This document shows positions 62,531 to 64,000 of a stretch of 64,000 bases of DNA, in pieces. The stretch's first letter is position 1. Each line of letters opens with the position of its first letter. The stretch is from positions 795,001 through 859,000 of the forward strand of contig NC_020059.1 in NCBI RefSeq assembly GCF_000330885.1. Direction: 5' to 3'. The notes under the pieces were generated by a model that saw only the letters and a program-made list of their open reading frames with translations, did not search any database and was not told where the DNA came from. A program made the position numbers and the translations under genes. This DNA comes from Rhizobium tropici CIAT 899 (GTDB taxonomy: Bacteria > Pseudomonadota > Alphaproteobacteria > Rhizobiales > Rhizobiaceae).

Positions 62531-63022
62531 ATGGAATTTTCTTTCGACAACACCTTCTTCGCGTTTGTCAGCCTTCTCATCTTCCTCGGCCTGATCGTTT
62601 ACCTCAAGGTTCCGGGCATGATGGCGAAGTCGCTGGACGACCGCGCCGATCAGATCCGCAACGAGCTGGCCGAAGCCAAGCGCCTGCGCGAAGAGGCCCA
62701 GCACCTGCTGGCCGAATATCAGCGCAAGCGCAAGGAAGCCGAGGCTGAAGCAGCACATATCGTTGCCGCAGCCGAGCGCGAAGCGGAAATGCTGACGACC
62801 GAGGCTCGCAAGAAGACCGAGGAATTCGTCGCCAACCGCACGGCTCTGTCCGAGCAGAAGATCAAGCAGGCCGAAGCCGATGCGATGAAGGCGGTCCGCT
62901 CCGCTGCCGTCGATCTGGCAATCGCCGCTGCTGAATCGGTGCTTGCCAAGAAGGCCGATGGCAACGTCCAGTCCGGCCTCTTCAGCGACGCCGTGAAGGA
63001 AGTGAAGACGCGGCTGAACTAA
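62531..63022 (+). CDS. atpF: ATP synthase F0 subunit b
   Basis: A 163-residue peripheral-stalk subunit. One N-terminal membrane helix (about 7-25, 'FFAFVSLLIFLGLIVYLKV') is followed by a long charged coiled coil rich in Glu, Lys, Arg and Ala ('RIRNELAEAKRLREEAQHLLAEYQRKRKEAEAEA'-like). The length fits the family. It follows atpF' by three bases and ends the F0 operon, with a terminator 23 bases after the stop. Confidence 0.96.
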   Translation: MEFSFDNTFFAFVSLLIFLGLIVYLKVPGMMAKSLDDRADQIRNELAEAKRLREEAQHLLAEYQRKRKEAEAEAAHIVAAAEREAEMLTTEARKKTEEFVANRTALSEQKIKQAEADAMKAVRSAAVDLAIAAAESVLAKKADGNVQSGLFSDAVKEVKTRLN

Positions 63023-63044
63023 GCGCCGCGAACATCGAAACTCG

Positions 63045-63074
63045 AAAGGGCCCTGCTTCTGCGGGGCTTTTTTT
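63045..63074 (+). terminator. Terminator of the F0 operon
   Basis: AAAGGGCCCTGC and GCGGGGCTTTTTTT form a GC-rich stem around TTCT, followed by seven T residues. It lies 23 bases past the atpF stop. Confidence 0.9.
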
Positions 63075-63143
63075 GTTTCATGCTCAGTCATGATTGATCA
63101 TTGCCGCAACGGGAGGCAAGATCGCTGCATGAGGGGAGAGTGG

Positions 63144-63908
63144 ATGCAGTCAACGACTGGCGGCGGACCGTTTCGTCAAGACGATCTCATCGTGAGACCG
63201 GCGGCCAGCTGGACGCCGGGCGTCCACGCCTTGCTGGCTGCGCTACATCGGGATGGTTTTGATGCAGCTCCGCATCCGGCTGGATATGACGAGGTCTGGG
63301 AGCGGGTAACCTATCTGCCCGGAGATACCGGCGATCTCGATGGCCACGCCGCTATGCGCGGCGAAAAGGCGCTGCGGTCGGCTGCATCGCTACTGCGTCG
63401 CTATCACGATTGCTCCGCCCTGTTCGCAAAAAGCCTCGCGGCCAGCCACGCATGGCAACTGCCGGCCCGCTCGCCTTGCGAGGTCATCTGCCATGGGGAT
63501 TTTGCCCCTTACAATGTCGTCCTGAATGATGGCGAAGTGAGCGGTATCATCGATTTCGAGGCTGCGCATCCCGGTCCGCGAATGTGGGATCTGGCCTATG
63601 CCGTCTATCGCTGGGCGCCGCTGTCCTCTGGCGTCGCTATCAAGGGAATGGACACTCTTGCCGCCCAAGTCGGTCGCACCCGTATCTTTATCGATGCCTA
63701 TGGCCTGTCCGTTAACGAGCGCAGCTCATTGCCTGACGTCATCGTCGAGCGGCTTGAGGCGCTATTGGCTTTCATGGAACGGGAAGCTGCCCGCGGCATT
63801 GAGAGATATCGCCGGAATCTCCAGGAAGGACATGATCGCATCTACAGGGAAGACATCGCCTATATCAGAAAATGCTCGACTGAAATCGTCGCCGGACTGA
63901 CGGGCTGA
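63144..63908 (+). CDS. APH-family phosphotransferase
   Basis: A 254-residue protein of the aminoglycoside phosphotransferase/choline kinase fold. The catalytic loop is 'VICHGDFAPYNVVLNDGEVSGIIDFEAAHPGPRMWDLAYAVYRW', containing Brenner's HGDxxxxN and the metal-binding Asp of IIDFE. The N-lobe is short and the phosphate-binding part less clear, so the substrate (drug, choline, homoserine or other) is not predictable. GGGGAGAG precedes ATG 63144; an in-frame ATG at 63129 is an alternative. It lies between the F0 terminator and convergent rnhB. Confidence 0.87.
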   Translation: MQSTTGGGPFRQDDLIVRPAASWTPGVHALLAALHRDGFDAAPHPAGYDEVWERVTYLPGDTGDLDGHAAMRGEKALRSAASLLRRYHDCSALFAKSLAASHAWQLPARSPCEVICHGDFAPYNVVLNDGEVSGIIDFEAAHPGPRMWDLAYAVYRWAPLSSGVAIKGMDTLAAQVGRTRIFIDAYGLSVNERSSLPDVIVERLEALLAFMEREAARGIERYRRNLQEGHDRIYREDIAYIRKCSTEIVAGLTG

Positions 63909-63911
63909 GTT

Positions 63912-64000
63912 TCAAACGGCCTCTTTGCGCAGCGGGCGGAAGCTCATGCGGTGCAGCGGGCAGGGACCATGCTCCTCGATGCCAGCGCGATGCTGAGGAG
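63912..64000 (-). CDS. rnhB: Ribonuclease HII, C-terminal end only
   Basis: The last 28 codons of a minus-strand gene that continues beyond the window. The reading 'HRAGIEEHGPCPLHRMSFRPLRK' matches the conserved C-terminus of RNase HII ('GP...HR.SF.P...'), which removes RNA from RNA-DNA hybrids. The TGA lies three bases past the convergent phosphotransferase stop. The identification rests on a short segment and could be checked by extending the sequence. Confidence 0.75.
   Translation of the reverse strand, partial: PQHRAGIEEHGPCPLHRMSFRPLRKEAV

Overview
This 64 kb window looks like core chromosome of a Rhizobium-type alphaproteobacterium (Rhizobiaceae). The base composition is high-GC throughout. 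Gene orders are typical of that group: hisS-hisZ-hisG, groES-groEL behind a CIRCE element, the DUF4170-waaA-HAD-lpxK block followed by convergent DUF2093 and mutL, and an F0-only ATP synthase operon (atpI-atpB-atpE-atpF'-atpF) separate from F1. A rhizobial mosaic palindromic repeat lies inside the his operon. I saw no rRNA, tRNA, CRISPR array, prophage, insertion sequence or plasmid backbone gene.

Layout. 0-10 kb: a small DUF6881-like gene, an outer-membrane beta-barrel resembling lipid A oxidase, two tandem L,D-transpeptidases, tag, an exported protein, a HAD phosphatase, an aldo/keto reductase, a zinc-less MDR oxidoreductase divergent from a LysR regulator, a DUF305 protein with a Met/Cys-rich exported neighbour (probable metal pair) and a 2H phosphoesterase. 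10-20 kb: hisS-hisZ-hisG, DoxX, a glutathione transferase, an unknown 152-aa protein, groES-groEL with a duplicated groEL 3' end, a class IIA HAD protein and ribF. 20-28 kb: a MctS/MctR-like two-component system, then DUF3311 and a MctP-like monocarboxylate symporter, then ileS. 28-43 kb: a lipoprotein, tadA, an RluB-like pseudouridine synthase with a very long Arg/Gly/Asp/Pro repeat tail, rsmD, a patatin, a Kef-type antiporter, pmbA, cysQ, DUF4170, waaA, HAD, lpxK, DUF2093 and mutL.

43-55 kb is the most regulatory and accessory part. It holds a PAS-REC-REC protein with no kinase domain, a GGDEF-EAL protein, a PRC-barrel protein, and a D-galactose (De Ley-Doudoroff) cluster: lactonase, dgoA, dgoK and an SDR dehydrogenase, divergent from an IclR regulator. 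It also holds an orphan LuxR protein with an altered ligand pocket, a candidate sigma-54 promoter in front of a small unassigned frame, and an Mrp/ApbC ATPase without its usual CXXC. 55-64 kb: corA (TTG start, possible short leader ORF), kup, an AT-richer membrane protein, a SleB-type cell-wall hydrolase with a CtrA-like site upstream, the F0 operon, a phosphotransferase and the 3' end of rnhB.

Most of the content is housekeeping. I did not find a clearly new multi-gene system. The best leads are the 35-bp direct repeat duplicating the groEL tail around a small palindromic segment, the kinase-less PAS-REC-REC gene next to the GGDEF-EAL gene with a perfect CtrA box in its upstream region, the LuxR solo lacking the AHL-contacting Asp, and several clean palindromes in front of regulated genes. 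All functional assignments rest on reading motifs and gene order; no database search was run.
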